From Diplosphaera chodatii (lineage: Eukaryota > Chlorophyta > Trebouxiophyceae > Prasiolales > Stichococcaceae): DNA of 64,000 nt. The stretch is taken from NCBI GenBank assembly GCA_032358165.1, contig JAALGY010000023.1, forward strand, positions 2,728,001-2,792,000, read 5' to 3'. Made by a program: the position numbers and the translations under genes. Numbering within the stretch: position 1 is the first letter of the stretch; every line of letters begins with the position of its first letter. Positions 46,134-57,042 of this stretch are shown here, in pieces. The notes beneath the pieces are model-generated. The model was not told the origin of the DNA and searched no databases. It saw only the letters and a list, made by a program, of their open reading frames with translations.

Positions 46134-49100
46134 ATGTCACAGAAGCAGGAGATGAAGTTTTGTGAAAATTGTACCCTGTCAATGCATGCAGATCGAGAAT
46201 TTGAGACTGCTGGCGGCTCCACCTGTGCAGAGCCAGCGACGATCACAGACTGTGCACTCGCCACTGACATCAGCGGCGCGACGCTTGCAGCGGTGCCACC
46301 TGCCGGGTCGCTCTCTTGCACCTGGGCCAGCTCGATGTCGCAGACTCGCCGTTCAACGCGGTACTAGTGCCTCAGCCCAGCGTGGTAATAGCGGTGAGCC
46401 GCAAGCTTGCCAATGCATGTATGACCGCATGCCACGTGCACCACTGACAATCCATTCAACACGGAGCAGGCAACAGAGATGGCTCGGCGGACGACGAGCC
46501 GGAGGCAGTGGTGCTTCTGGTGGCATGTGGCATCGGGCTCTGCACCGGCGGCGGCGTTGTTCTGTTCAATTGGGCAATCCACGCCATTCAGGAGGTTGCC
46601 TGGGGACCAGTGCTGTTGTCTCAGGTATGACACAGCGATGATGCGGCACTGGCGCAGCTTTTGCACGCCATGCCAGATCTGCTTGAGATCCTGGTGCCGC
46701 TATCAATCTGCAGGGTGGGGGATGGGCACGCAGCATGCCAAAGGACAATCTATGGCCTCTGATTATTGCTCCACCAGCTATAGGTGATGCATGTCAATAC
46801 AGCGGCTAGCATGTCTTTGTCTGAGAGTGCAGTCAATGTCGATTGTCGTCACAGTCAGCGCTTGCTGAGTTTTCTGAGCACATAACTTTGCATAGGCGGC
46901 ATTGTGGTCAGCCTGCTCCAGCTGGCTGTTGGCGAGTTTGATGCTCCACAACAGACTGCATGCAGTCCCGTGCGGCAGCTTAGCAGCTCAGATGCAGTCC
47001 TGGACACTGCAAAGCAGGCAGCCATGCAGGCTGTTGACCCTGGCAGTCCCGCCCAACAATCCCAGCAAGGTAGCGTTGGTTCTGTGCACTGATGCCAAGA
47101 GGCCGGATCACACCGCCGCCTGTGATTGCCATGTGAAAGGCTGCTCTTATGCAAGTGGTACAACTGCAAACAGCACAGCTTCACCCCAACAGGCAGCAGC
47201 CTGACATTGTTGGGATCGGTTACGTCCCTGCAGCGCATGCGGGACACAATGCAGCAGGTGCTGCTCTTCTATGAAATGACTACATACGATGAAGCTCATT
47301 GTTCACGCAATAAATAAGCAGGGATCTCATGTGTGCGAAGTGGGGCACCTGGAGATGAGTTGCCACAACGAGACATCTTCATATTGCGCTGACATAAGCA
47401 GCGACATGCTTCCGCTGCAGGTGGCCAGGCCACTGGTCAAAACAATTGCAGCAGCAGTCAGCCTGGGCACGGGCGCCAGCCTGGGACCCGAGGGGCCGTC
47501 TGTGGAGATTGGCAAGGCATTTGCAGATGGGCTGGGCAGCATGCTGCGCAGCAGGCCCCGGCACATGCTGTCCCTTATGGCAGCTGGCTCCGGCGCAGGT
47601 AGATATTGCACTACAGCCTATGAAACCGCATCATGGTGTGTTGGTCATTTGTCGGAGGCAGTGCCATGTTTGATGCTGGAGTCGGTACGACCGTGATTGC
47701 AAGCTCATACTGACATCATGCAGGTGTGGCTGCGGGGTTCAACGCTCCTATCTCCGGTGTCTTCTTCGCGGTCGAGACCGTGCTGCGGCGGCAGCCGGGA
47801 CCAGATGGCGACGATGCAGACGACTCTGGCGTCACTGTGGCAATGGTGTGTGCGTGACTTGGTATTGCCCTTGCGCTGCCGCTCGTCAATCATCATTGGG
47901 TCGATGACGTCTGCCATATGGACAAATTTGGGCACGTATGTCTCCAACGTGCTCATACGTGCTTGCAGCACTGCCTCTGCGGGCAGACTGCACTCGGCGC
48001 TGATGCTGACCTCATTGTGACGCCTGGAGGCACCCTGCGTGCAGGTGCTGCTCGCATCAGTGTTGGCGGCCGTAGTGTCCCAGGCGGGGCTCGGCTCAGC
48101 GCCAGCCTTTCGTGTGCCGGACTACCAGCTCACAACACCCTTTGAGCTGCCGTTGTTCTTGGTCTTCGGCATCCTCTGCGGTGCTGTGTCAGCTGTGTCC
48201 ACCTACAGCACTAAGGTGGGCGCAGCGCAGCAGTCCACGAAGCAACATCGATATGGTGTCAACTGGGCAGTGTCGGAGATACCAACTATTGATGTCGGCC
48301 GAGCAAGCCACATTCGACATCTGCAGGTGTCGACTGCAACATTTGCAGCGGTCAGACGCACAGGCTTTTCATCAGCGGGCCTGCCCATATTGGGGGGCCT
48401 GGCCACCGGCTGCTTTGCCGTACTGTTTCCAGAAGTGCTATATCAGGTGATTTACAATGGTATATGGCTTAGCATTTTTCACCTGTACAGCCAGGTCCAA
48501 GGGTTCGAATGTAGAATGCCGACAACCGGCAGTATAGCTTCAGAGATGACGGCTTTTGAATGCAGGGGTTCAACAATGTGAATGCTGTGCTGAAGGGGGG
48601 TTCTGACTATGCTGCAATTCTGTTGCTACAAATTTTGCTTGCAAAGATACTTGTCACAGCGCTTTGCAGAGGCTCAGGTGATGACGTGATGCATATGGTG
48701 CCCGGTGTCCCTTGTATTTTTTCTGAATATGACAGCGCGGGCCTGACCAATATGGTCTCCACATCTGCAGGGCTTGTTGGGGGCATATATGCACCGAGCG
48801 TTTTCATGGGTGGGCATCTGCTCCTGTGCAATGTCCGCCTCTTGGCACATACACACGTCTGTAAGCCTGCTACGTAAATGTTGGATGTCTGGGGCGTGGC
48901 AGGTGCTACGCTAGGCTCGGCATTCGGTCTTGTTGCTTCAGACATTGCGCAGTCGTTGGGCGCAACAGTTGCAGAGCCGCAGGCAAGTAGCGGCCTGCAC
49001 CGCTGGCATCAGCTTGGCGTCGTGGTGGCAGTACTTGGTTGTGTTTTCAGCATCATCATCCATATCTGGCTTCAGCCTGTACACCCTGATTGCATGCTAG

Positions 49101-50207
49101 TGCAGGTGTACGCGCTTGTCGGCGTGGCGGCGATGCTGGCTGCCAACTGCAGGGTGCCGCTCACATCTGTGCTACTGCTGTTTGAGCTGACAAGAGGTAC
49201 ACATGGATGCATGCAATGCTCTGTGCAAGCAGCCAAGCAATGCCAGACATGGCCCCAACGTTTGACTCGGCGCAGAGATACTGAGGAGATGCAGCTTATT
49301 CCCTTACAGACTACTACATCATCATTCCCAGCCTTCTGTCGGTGGGCTTGAGCTTCTGGGCGGTGCAGTATGCGCTGCGGGGGCTGTCTTTCATGGCTTC
49401 GTACACTCCAGACTTCGTTGCAGGTAAGGTCTCTGTCAAACTCACCTGCACACGTGAATCCGACTTGTTTGCAGCATCCCCCCCACACCCAAGGCTGAGA
49501 CCACAGTGATGCAGCCTGGCAGCAGCAGCCAAGCATCGACAACTGCAGCTGTTGCAAGTTGCTGTCGCCTTGCATGCAGACGCCAGGTCAGACGAGGGGC
49601 CGCCCTTCGAGGTCCGCAACAGCCTGCCGCTGCTGGGCATCGCCAGCATCCTCTCTTCTGTGGACAGCTCTGTACAGGGCAGGGATGCTTGTTCCAGGGA
49701 TGCCGAGCCCGGCTCGCAGCAGCGCCATGGCTCCGCCACCCTCGACTTTGCCATTCCGCAGGTCAAACCCAGGCATCCTACACTTGCTGTTCATTGCTCA
49801 TGGCTTGGTGGACCTGGCAATGCATGCTCCACGCCCTGCATGAGTAGTTCGTAACATTCACTGTGCTGTGGAGACAGGTGATGGAGGTGCAGCCGCAAGC
49901 AGTGCTTGACGTCAGCGTGCAGTGCGCCTTGGAGGACAGCTGCCTGGTGTTCTTCGATGACACCAGCATGGTTGATGCGCTGGCTGCCTTTGACGACACT
50001 GGCAAGACCGTGGGCATGGTGCAGGTGGGACCTGCATGCTGTATCTGCTGTCCATCTGTACATGTCAATTATGTCATCGAGGCGCTTGTGCAGCAGCTCG
50101 AAGTGAGATGTGGCCAGTGTGTGGTGTAGGGTCCAGAGGGGGAGGTGCTGGGGGTGCTGACGCGAGATTCTGTGGTGCGGGCATTAGAGGATCAGCAGCA
50201 GAAGTGA
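46134..50207 (+). CDS. CLC-family anion channel or transporter, plastid CLC-e/f-like
   Basis: Chloride/nitrate-type CLC membrane protein. Exon 1 (ATG at 46134, or in-frame ATGs at 46152 or 46182) ends ...STR with donor GTACTA. It joins in phase 2 to DGSADDEPEAVVLLVACGIG (46477 onward) and the first helix GGGVVLFNWAIHAIQEVAW. The signature helix F loop is SLGTGASLGPEGPSVEIG (near 47470), which has the gating glutamate in GPEGP. Then AAGFNAPISGVFFAVETVL (near 47735), ELPLFLVFGILCGAVSAVST (near 48150), GGLATGCFAVLFPEVLYQ, LLLQILLAKILVTAL (near 48620), AGLVGGIYAPSVFMG (near 48770), ATLGSAFGLVASDIAQSLGA, and YALVGVAAMLAANCRVPLTS with VLLLFELTRDYYIIIPSLLS split over an intron near 49190. CBS-like C-terminal exons hold DDTSMVDALAAFDDTGKTVG and GEVLGVLTRDSVVRALEDQQ, with a stop at 50207. 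The architecture is nearer to cyanobacterial-like plant CLC-e/f than to vacuolar CLC-a. Confidence 0.87.
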
Positions 50208-50606
50208 GGCGAGGCAGTCGTTTGATAGCACAGGGCTGAGCGATACGTCATGGCATGAGAAAAAGCCGAGAAGAGAGCGAGATGATGGTTGAGACACTGC
50301 GATTTTTTGCACGCCATTCGAGAAGCGTATGATACTGCCATCTATCAGACGACAAGCACAGTCGCACAGGACATAGACACACATGTGCAATGCTTGGACG
50401 TAAATATGCTGTCATGAAGCTGCCTGTGGTATGCTGCGCTGCAGTGGCCCTGCATGTAGCACAGACCAAATGTTAGCACATGCTGCATGCCGTTAAGCAG
50501 CAAGCTATTTTCAACACTATCGATTCAAATTCTGGCCAGCCAGCCTACCGTGCACAGCGATGCATCGGCACGCATCTTCTCGATTGCGCCTCCTGCTTGC
50601 TGACGT
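50208..50606. other. Convergent 3' intergenic region
   Basis: About 400 bp between the stops of the CLC gene (plus) and the small CHCH-like gene (minus). It is AT-richer, with no gene or repeat that I can support. Confidence 0.5.
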
Positions 50607-51184
50607 TTACTGCCTGAAATCAATGCCAAGCCGTTTCAAGCAACCCCGCATCTCCTCCACCTGCAACAAACGCACACTGCACATTGACCTCTCACAAGGT
50701 GGCAACGGATAGAGCTTGCGACAGAGAGATGGCAGCAGCCACTGCTGCATCCACTGATGCTGCCAGCAGCTCAGGCCACCGGCACTCTGCTGCAACTATA
50801 TGCTGCTACTGTACCTGCTTGCTACAGTTGTCTAGCACGATGTCGCCGCGTTCAAGTGACGCCGTGTAGCATGCCTGGTACTCAGCTGCTGCCAAGGGGC
50901 TTGCAAGCTCCGAGTACCTCTCCAACAAACGCACCTACATGTTACAATGTGCAGCAGGTTGCGGCACACATCGTGCCGTGCAATGACCTTGTTGCTGTCG
51001 ACCCACACCAGCAGATGAAGACATGCTGCTCATGTACCTCGAGCTGCCTGCAGCTGGTGCCGTCCCCGCCGTGGGCCTTGAGGCACGCCTGGTATGCCTT
51101 GCGCTCGGATCGCAGCCGCTTCCGCAGGTGCTCCTGCTCAGCTTGTGGCAGGTGGTTGCTGCTGCTGCTGGTGAATGGCCACAT
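50607..51184 (-). CDS. Small CHCH-like protein, family not named
   Basis: Three exons (51038-51184, 50815-50934, 50607-50660) join in phase 0 with GT-AG introns to a 106-residue protein. It starts MWPFTSSSSNHLPQAEQ, then a basic helix EHLRKRLRSERKAYQACLKA and GDGTSCRQLE. Exon 2 holds LLERYSELASPLAAAEYQAC and TASLERGDIVLDNCSKQ. Exon 3 holds VEEMRGCLKRLGIDFRQ. The cysteines fall near residues 34, 45, 71, 86 and 96, with one CX9C pair (86/96) and one CX10C pair (34/45) on predicted helices. This recalls mitochondrial intermembrane-space CHCH proteins such as respiratory-chain assembly factors, but the twin CX9C pattern is not exact. The gene model is convincing and the function is inference. It diverges from MND1. 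Confidence 0.65.
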
Positions 51185-51583
51185 GTGTGCAAGCCAACGC
51201 CCTATATGCAGAACAGCAGCTGTACTGCAGGCAGGCTTCAGCAAGGGAAGGGCCCTGCACTGACGCGCGCAGCGCCAGTTGCTGTGTCGCGACTGCCACA
51301 CTTGCGAGCGCGTTACAATGCGGCAGCCGCGTGAGAACGAACAGAACGCTGTGAGCGAATACAAGGGTGACTTGCATATGGACAGTGCCGTGTTTGGCTG
51401 GTACCTGTGGCTCGCTCGCTGGCTATGGGGAGTAGGCGGCAGGAAGCTCCTAGCCTGCTGGGCGTGCTGCGAGCCTGGGATGTTGCCATGTTGATCACTG
51501 CATTGCTTAGCCCAAAAATCACGTATATGCAACGCATGTGATGTGCAATCATAAGTGCTACGACCCACTGGTGACCCAATGCA
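51185..51583. promoter_or_regulatory. Divergent region between the CHCH-like gene and MND1
   Basis: About 400 bp between start codons on opposite strands. It should hold both promoters. No other feature was seen. Confidence 0.45.
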
Positions 51584-53201
51584 ATGGTGCGAACACCTCA
51601 CTCTCCATGTCAATCAGCCAGATCATCGCGGCATCATCACTGACCTATAACTTGCGTACTGTGCTGCGTGCAGCCACCAAAACGGGGCTTGTCATTAGAA
51701 GAGAAGCGCTCAAAACTGCTGGAAGTGTTTCATGAGAGCAAGGACGTTTTCGTACTAAAGGTGACACGCGTGCATCTGCAGCTGTGTCGCATGCTCAACA
51801 TGTGTTGATCAAGCCGGTTGCTGCATGCCATCACGCCCGCTGTTGCAATACAGGATATTGAGAAGCTTGGCGCCAAGAAGGGCATCGTTTCACAAAGCAT
51901 CAAGGAGGTTTTGCAGGTAAACAGAGAAATGTTTTGTGTTTGAATGCCGCCACTTCATAAGGAGTGTGCATGCCCAACAAATTGTGTCTGATCATGAACA
52001 CAGAGTCTGGTTGACGACGACATCGTCCATCAGGAGAAGATAGGCAGCTCCAACTACTACTGGTAAACATTGGACACTTTCACACTTTCCGATGTGACAC
52101 GAGTGACAGGTGCCGACAGCTGAACAGTTTGACAACGTCGCCTGATGTCTGCAGGGCGTTCCCCGGCGAAGCAGCATCAAAGGTAGGTTGCAGTGCGATA
52201 TGTGCTGGAATGCAGCATGCACTGCCAGCGTCAGCCGCATGCAATCATGATGAGCGCTCCGCAATGCAAAAACCCCTCTCGCTATGCTGTTCCTGCAGCT
52301 CGACCAGGCAATCAAGAGGCTACAGCAGCAGAATGCTGACCTTGAGCAGCAGGAAGCAACTCTCACGAAGCAGACTGAGGAGGAGACAGCCCGCAAACCA
52401 GATGCGGTGTGCCTTCAACCCTTTGCTACCGACTGCAAGTGGCTACACCATACCACATGGTGACAACACAAGCACATGCAAAGCGCCGTGATATGAGCTG
52501 CGCATGTTTACAAAACTGTGGTCCTCTTGCTGTCGCAGGCGAAGCTGGCACCGAAGCTCGCGCAGCTGAAGGCCCTGGAGCAGAAGCAAGCGTTGCTGGA
52601 GCAGGGCCTGGCGCAGTACGCTGAAAATGATCCTGAGCGCATCAACTTGCTGAGTGAGCTTCGACCTGGTCATGCTGCAAAAACTTCAAGACTGTTGGTG
52701 ATGGCACCTCATCAGTACTCTTCACAGTCATGTGGCAGCTGTTTAGTCTGCCTTTCATACTGCATGTGTCTGGAAATGTGCCGAACAAGTTTGCTGGTTC
52801 ATGCAGAGGATGGCAGCGTGATAGCAAAGGATTGGGCAAACACATGGCTAGGTAAGGTTCAGCAAGTTGGCCGGTGCAACGGACATCCTGTTGCAAATAA
52901 GCTCATTATGTACATACCATATCCGAGAGGCTAAGCATATTTAGCGATGCTGTACATGCCTGCAGACAACATAGAGTGCCTTCGAACGTATGTGAAGAAG
53001 ATGAATGAGGGACGTGAGAGCGATATTGACAGCTTCTTTGCCCAGGTTTGCTAAACAAGCACTGGTGGCACTTGCATGGCTCATGCGTTCATCTTGTCAC
53101 TCTGTGCCACGTCTAGTCATATTGTGTGCGGTTAAGATGCACAACGTATGTTCCTGCACACACAGGAGGGTGCAACAGATGCAATGGAAACGCTCGACTG
53201 A
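51584..53201 (+). CDS. MND1: Meiotic nuclear division protein 1 homolog
   Basis: MND1 pairs with HOP2 to stimulate DMC1/RAD51 strand exchange between homologues in meiosis. Exon 2 begins at 51674 and reads KRGLSLEEKRSKLLEVFHES with KDVFVLK. The next exons read DIEKLGAKKGIVSQSIKEVL, then SLVDDDIVHQEKIGSSNYYW and AFPGEAASK. Together these make the winged-helix N-domain, very close to other MND1 proteins. The coiled coil follows with LDQAIKRLQQQNADLEQQEA, TLTKQTEEETARKPDA, LAPKLAQLKALEQKQALLEQ and YAENDPERINLL. The C-terminal cap holds DGSVIAKDWANTWLDNIECL with RTYVKKMNEGRESDIDSFFA, then EGATDAMETLD and a TGA at 53199-53201. The likely start is an ATG at 51584-51586 followed directly by a GTGCGA donor, joining to CCACCAAAACGG and giving MPPKRGLSLEEKR. 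That makes a first coding exon of only three bases (inference). Confidence 0.87.
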
Positions 53202-53520
53202 AGATGACCGCAAGACGCTCTGCAGATTGGACAAACGCCTTCAATGATGGTGGAGTGGCTACATGTGTGCAGAACCCAGTCACAATAGCTGTCTGCCGCA
53301 AAAATGTGTTTGTGGAACTAAACCAAGCGGTTCAAAGGTGGCTAGCTTGTGAGTAATGGCTGACAGGATTGTACTAGCACACAGCCAACTCTACATTGCT
53401 TTGTTTCTGATGCAAGCAACAGCAATGCTTCAGATGGCGACGTCCATCACGATAGGGGTTCCGGCTGGCTACCGTACTCGGCTGTCAGGATTCGGTGCTG
53501 CTAGCCTGTTCGACAGTCTC
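53202..53520. other. Convergent 3' intergenic region
   Basis: About 320 bp between the MND1 and aldo-keto reductase stops. Nothing recognisable lies here. Confidence 0.5.
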
Positions 53521-56129
53521 TTAAAGTGTGCCGGGCCAATTTTTTTCCCATACATCCGCTTCCTCCTGACATGCAAACGATCAAACATGGTAAAAGAAAC
53601 ACTACAATGATACCGGTTTCATGACAAGACAAGTCCGTCATAGCAAAAACACGCATTGCAATATATTTGCTGTGAGATTTTCGCATCTTGCATCTACCAT
53701 TCCAGATGTAAGAACACGTTCTGAGGTCAGAATTATATTTCGCAACAGCGTTTAAACGTACCTTGTACGGCCCACCCTCCTTCAGGAAGCCCTTTGCGGG
53801 CACAGAGCGCTGCTGGTGCTTCAGCTGCGACAGCTCCTCGTAGTCCTCGTCCTTCAGCTGCAGGCTGGCCGCCTCCAGATTGGCCTGGATGAACACATTT
53901 ATGTCACTTTCCACGTGGGATGAGCATCTACCATGGTGGCCCAGCATGCACGAACCAATAGATGCAATATGTTATACTCTCATAGCAGATGCAACGACTG
54001 TTTGCCCTGTGGACACCTTGACGTGGTCCATGCTGCTGGCCTGCGGCAGACCATCCAAGAACAAAGGTTCAGGTAAGCTGAGGCCAAGATGGTTGGTCTC
54101 TATCTGCGTGACTGCATTGAGGTGCTCAATGATGATACTGTCATCCCTGTGTCACCTTCGGGATGACCGATGTGCCATGCTTCAGACCCCACGCCAAGGC
54201 TACGACTGCTGGGTGCTTATCATACTTGTCTGCGATCTGCATTCAACATCACTGCAACTCGACACATGCGCCTGAGCACCCTCGGGGAACGAGCATACAT
54301 GGTGCAAATGCGTCTGCAGGTCACGACCCACGCCAGATGACAAATGCCAGATGACAAAAGGCATTGTCACTGCATGCAGTTGCAATCGCAAGCAATGAAT
54401 TAGTGAGCACATATTGCATTCACGCCAGCAACACATGCAGCATAGGAAATCTACCTTCTTGAGCGTCTCATCCTGCAGCAGGCTGGGCTGGTCCTCGACC
54501 TCGGAGCCAAGCGGGCTGTATGCTGTGACATGGATGCCAAGCTCGTTCATGCCCTTCAGCAGGTCGTCGTTGCGCCAGTAGGGGTGCACCTGTGGCGGTC
54601 CAGATGCAAGTTGTTGTCAGCTGACAGACATGGGTCATGCCAAGCGCGAGTGTAGTGCCTGCAAGGTGGCTGAGATGGTCCAGTGTCAAAGTCCACGCAT
54701 GCAAGCTTGGGGCTCCCCCAGGCATTGTAGGCGCTCGTAAGAGTCCCACCTCAATTTGGTTCACGGCGGGCTTGATGCGCGCGTGCTCCAGCAGCGCCTT
54801 GACCTTCGGGATGTTGTGGTTGGACACGCCAATGTGCTTGGTGTGGCCGGCATCCACCTGTCAGCATCATGCGCGTCACTGCTTGCCATCACATGAGTAC
54901 TTGTGAGAATGCCAGCAGCACATAGTAAAAGCTGCATGGCTGTGCTGTCGATCAACTGAGCTGGCGGCCACATTGGGACATGCACCTGCGCCTCCATCTG
55001 CTTCCATGTCTCGAGTGGTGAGGGCTCCACCTTGGGCCCCTCATTGTCGGCAATCGGCCTGCAGCACAACCACATGAGGCCATCAAACACACTTGCAGAC
55101 TCGCACGCCACAGCGTATGCTGCAGCGATATCCATCCACCTGTCCGACATCAGGGAAACTGACATGGTCTGGTAACAAGACTATCCAGTGCCGGACAAAC
55201 ATGGTTCGATGTAGCAGAGGCCTCGGCTGTGTGCAGCGATATGCTGGACACACACTCCAGGGTGGCCCGCACCAGTGCACCAGGTACAGGTCCAGGTACT
55301 CCAGCTGCAGGTCCTCCAGCACATTCTTCAGCGCGCCAGCCACATCGCCGTGCTCCTTGTTCCACAGCTTCGACCTGCATATCAGTAGCGAGGCGCATGG
55401 TTCCTGCTGCTGATAAACCTTGCTTCCATTCCCTGCCCGGGCGTTGTGCGCACACTGCAGAACGAGGCTGATGCCGATGATGTCACGACGTTGGGGTACG
55501 GCATTGCAGCTTGACGCATAGTTCAGTTGCATTGTGAAGAACAGAGCCGAGGTGGCCCAACTCACGTGACCCAAAGGTCCTCCCGCTTCACGAGGCCGTC
55601 CTTGAAGGCACGCTGCAGACCCTTGCCCACATCCGCGTGGTTGCCGTACGCCGTCGCACAGTCGATGTGTCGGTAGCCCACCTGCAGCCAGGCGAGGTAT
55701 CACTTGCAGTCCAGGTACCCAACTCAGCGCAGGTGCCACACATGCAGTTATGATCCCAGCTGTTCGGTGAGAAGCGTGAGCTGATGTACCCTAGCAAAAG
55801 GCATTCTCAGGAGCGAGCTGCTGAGCTTGAAAATGCACCTTGATGCCATTATATACACTCTCAGCCGGCGTGTCCTTGTTGCGCCATGTGCCTGCAGGAA
55901 CAATGACACTTGGGAAAGACATCTCTTTCTTGCCGCTGACCAAAGTTTATCGCCTTGGGACCGCGCTGATCGACGGCGTAGATCCTGAGCAGCACCACGC
56001 AGCCATGCATGCAATGAGTGAAGGCAGGACGAACTCCACGTGTGGGCTTGTACAGTGTCACAACCCGTAAGCAGACGCACCCAGGCCAATCAGTGGCATG
56101 GAAGCGCCGGTGTGCAGCTTCGTCGTCAT
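53521..56129 (-). CDS. Aldo-keto reductase (AKR4-like)
   Basis: NADPH-dependent carbonyl reductase with the (beta/alpha)8 fold. The ATG at 56129 gives MTTKLHTGASMPLIGLG, then GTWRNKDTPAESVYNGIK (near 55840), GYRHIDCATAYGNHADVGKG with catalytic Asp and Tyr (near 55640), AFKDGLVKREDLWVT, SKLWNKEHGDVAGAL with the catalytic Lys, and LEDLQLEYLDLYLVHW with the catalytic His (near 55290). Then follow EGPKVEPSPLETWKQMEA, AGHTKHIGVSNHNIPKVKAL with HARIKPAVNQIE (near 54800), HPYWRNDDLLKGMNELGIHV with TAYSPLGSEVEDQPSLLQDE (near 54520), and a C-terminal exon ANLEAASLQLKDEDYEELSQ. The last exon joins ...GGPYK to EEADVWEKNWPGTL and a stop at 53521. The tetrad Asp/Tyr/Lys/His is intact. A block for part of the cofactor site (near 53960-54060) was seen only in fragments. 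Substrate unknown. Confidence 0.9.
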
Positions 56130-56481
56130 CTTGGAGCGCTTCGAGACGTCCACGAGCGTTGATGAGTTTCTGACTAGAGCAGCGGCCAAACCACGCAAGA
56201 CTGCCAGCGTTGCGATCAGTGTATACAAGAAATCGAAGGGGTGTCACGATGTTTGCTGAGTAACTGCAGAGTGTATCCACATCTTCTACATCTGCGTAAT
56301 TGGACGCTTCAGGGAGCTTCACGTTGGCTGCCTGCTTGCACTAAATTAGTCACAGGATCTCAGGCGTTGCACTGGCCGTACAACAACGTGAAGAGACTGA
56401 ATAGGCTTCGTCATTGTACATTCACAAGCGAGGCACGACGAGAAAATTCCAAATATCGCTGGTCAGCGGTGGGGCATGCAG
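56130..56481. other. Intergenic region upstream of the aldo-keto reductase gene
   Basis: About 350 bp expected to hold the aldo-keto reductase promoter. Minus-strand ORFs here have no recognised motifs. Confidence 0.45.
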
Positions 56482-57040
56482 CTATGATGTAGAAGCTATG
56501 AGCGACGGCAGCTCTGCCCCTAGCGGCAGAGCAGTCTGCGTGCTGCGCCAGCGCTTGATAGCACCCTGCAGGCCGCTCTCGCTGCCGTGCGGCATGTGGA
56601 TGCCAACCCACACCTGCGCAGCTCCGATGGAAGCTCAAAACCCTGTAAGGGTGCGCTGAGAGCACACGATCCAGGGAGCACTTGACCATGGGGCACACTG
56701 CAGAGGGTCACACCTGTGGTGGTGGCTCGGCCATGTTCAGGTTGCTGCTGACGCTGCCGACCCTGCTGCCAACATTGCCGCCGCCGCCAAGGCTGCCATC
56801 TGCGAGCGCTGGCGGCAGGTCAGCATCGCGCACTGCACTGCGCATCCCCAGCGGCTGCTGCTGCAGCTGCCACTCGGGCTGCTGCGCGACGGCTGCGCTA
56901 GATCGGACAAAGAAGCTGCGCAGCGCCCGCTGCACCTCCTTGTACATCCGCTGCGCAATGCGAGTTCCCGCAGCATCAGCAACCAATGAGAGGGGCCCAA
57001 CACCCGTGGGTTCGGCTTGCACCACATTGGTATCCTTGAT
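56482..57040 (-). CDS. Unassigned exons downstream of VPS41: C-terminal extension or separate small gene
   Basis: A coding-looking minus-strand segment reads DTNVVQAEPTGVGPLSLVAD, TRIAQRMYKEVQRALRSFFV, a Gln-rich stretch, then Gly/Ser-rich GSLGGGGNVGSRVGSVSS. It ends at a GTGTGA donor near 56707. An acceptor GCGCAG then leads in the same phase to VWVGIHMPHGSESGLQGAIK with RWRSTQTALPLGAELPS and a stop at 56482. These exons could be the end of the VPS41 gene, if a 50-nt intron removes the TGA at 57043, or an independent gene starting at an ATG near 57044. I recognise no family. Some evidence of coding is given by the long open frame and the in-phase splice. Confidence 0.35.
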
Positions 57041-57042
57041 CA

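Noticed and set aside
46130..46321. Minus-strand ORF as the N-terminus of the TraB protein
   Set aside because: The plus-strand reading here ends in a donor that joins in phase to the CLC protein, and the TraB gene has its own ATG and leader at 45872.
48501..48515. GGTTCGAAT-like box resembling a tRNA T-arm
   Set aside because: No matching acceptor stem, D-arm or anticodon arm can be drawn around it. It lies in a CLC-gene intron.
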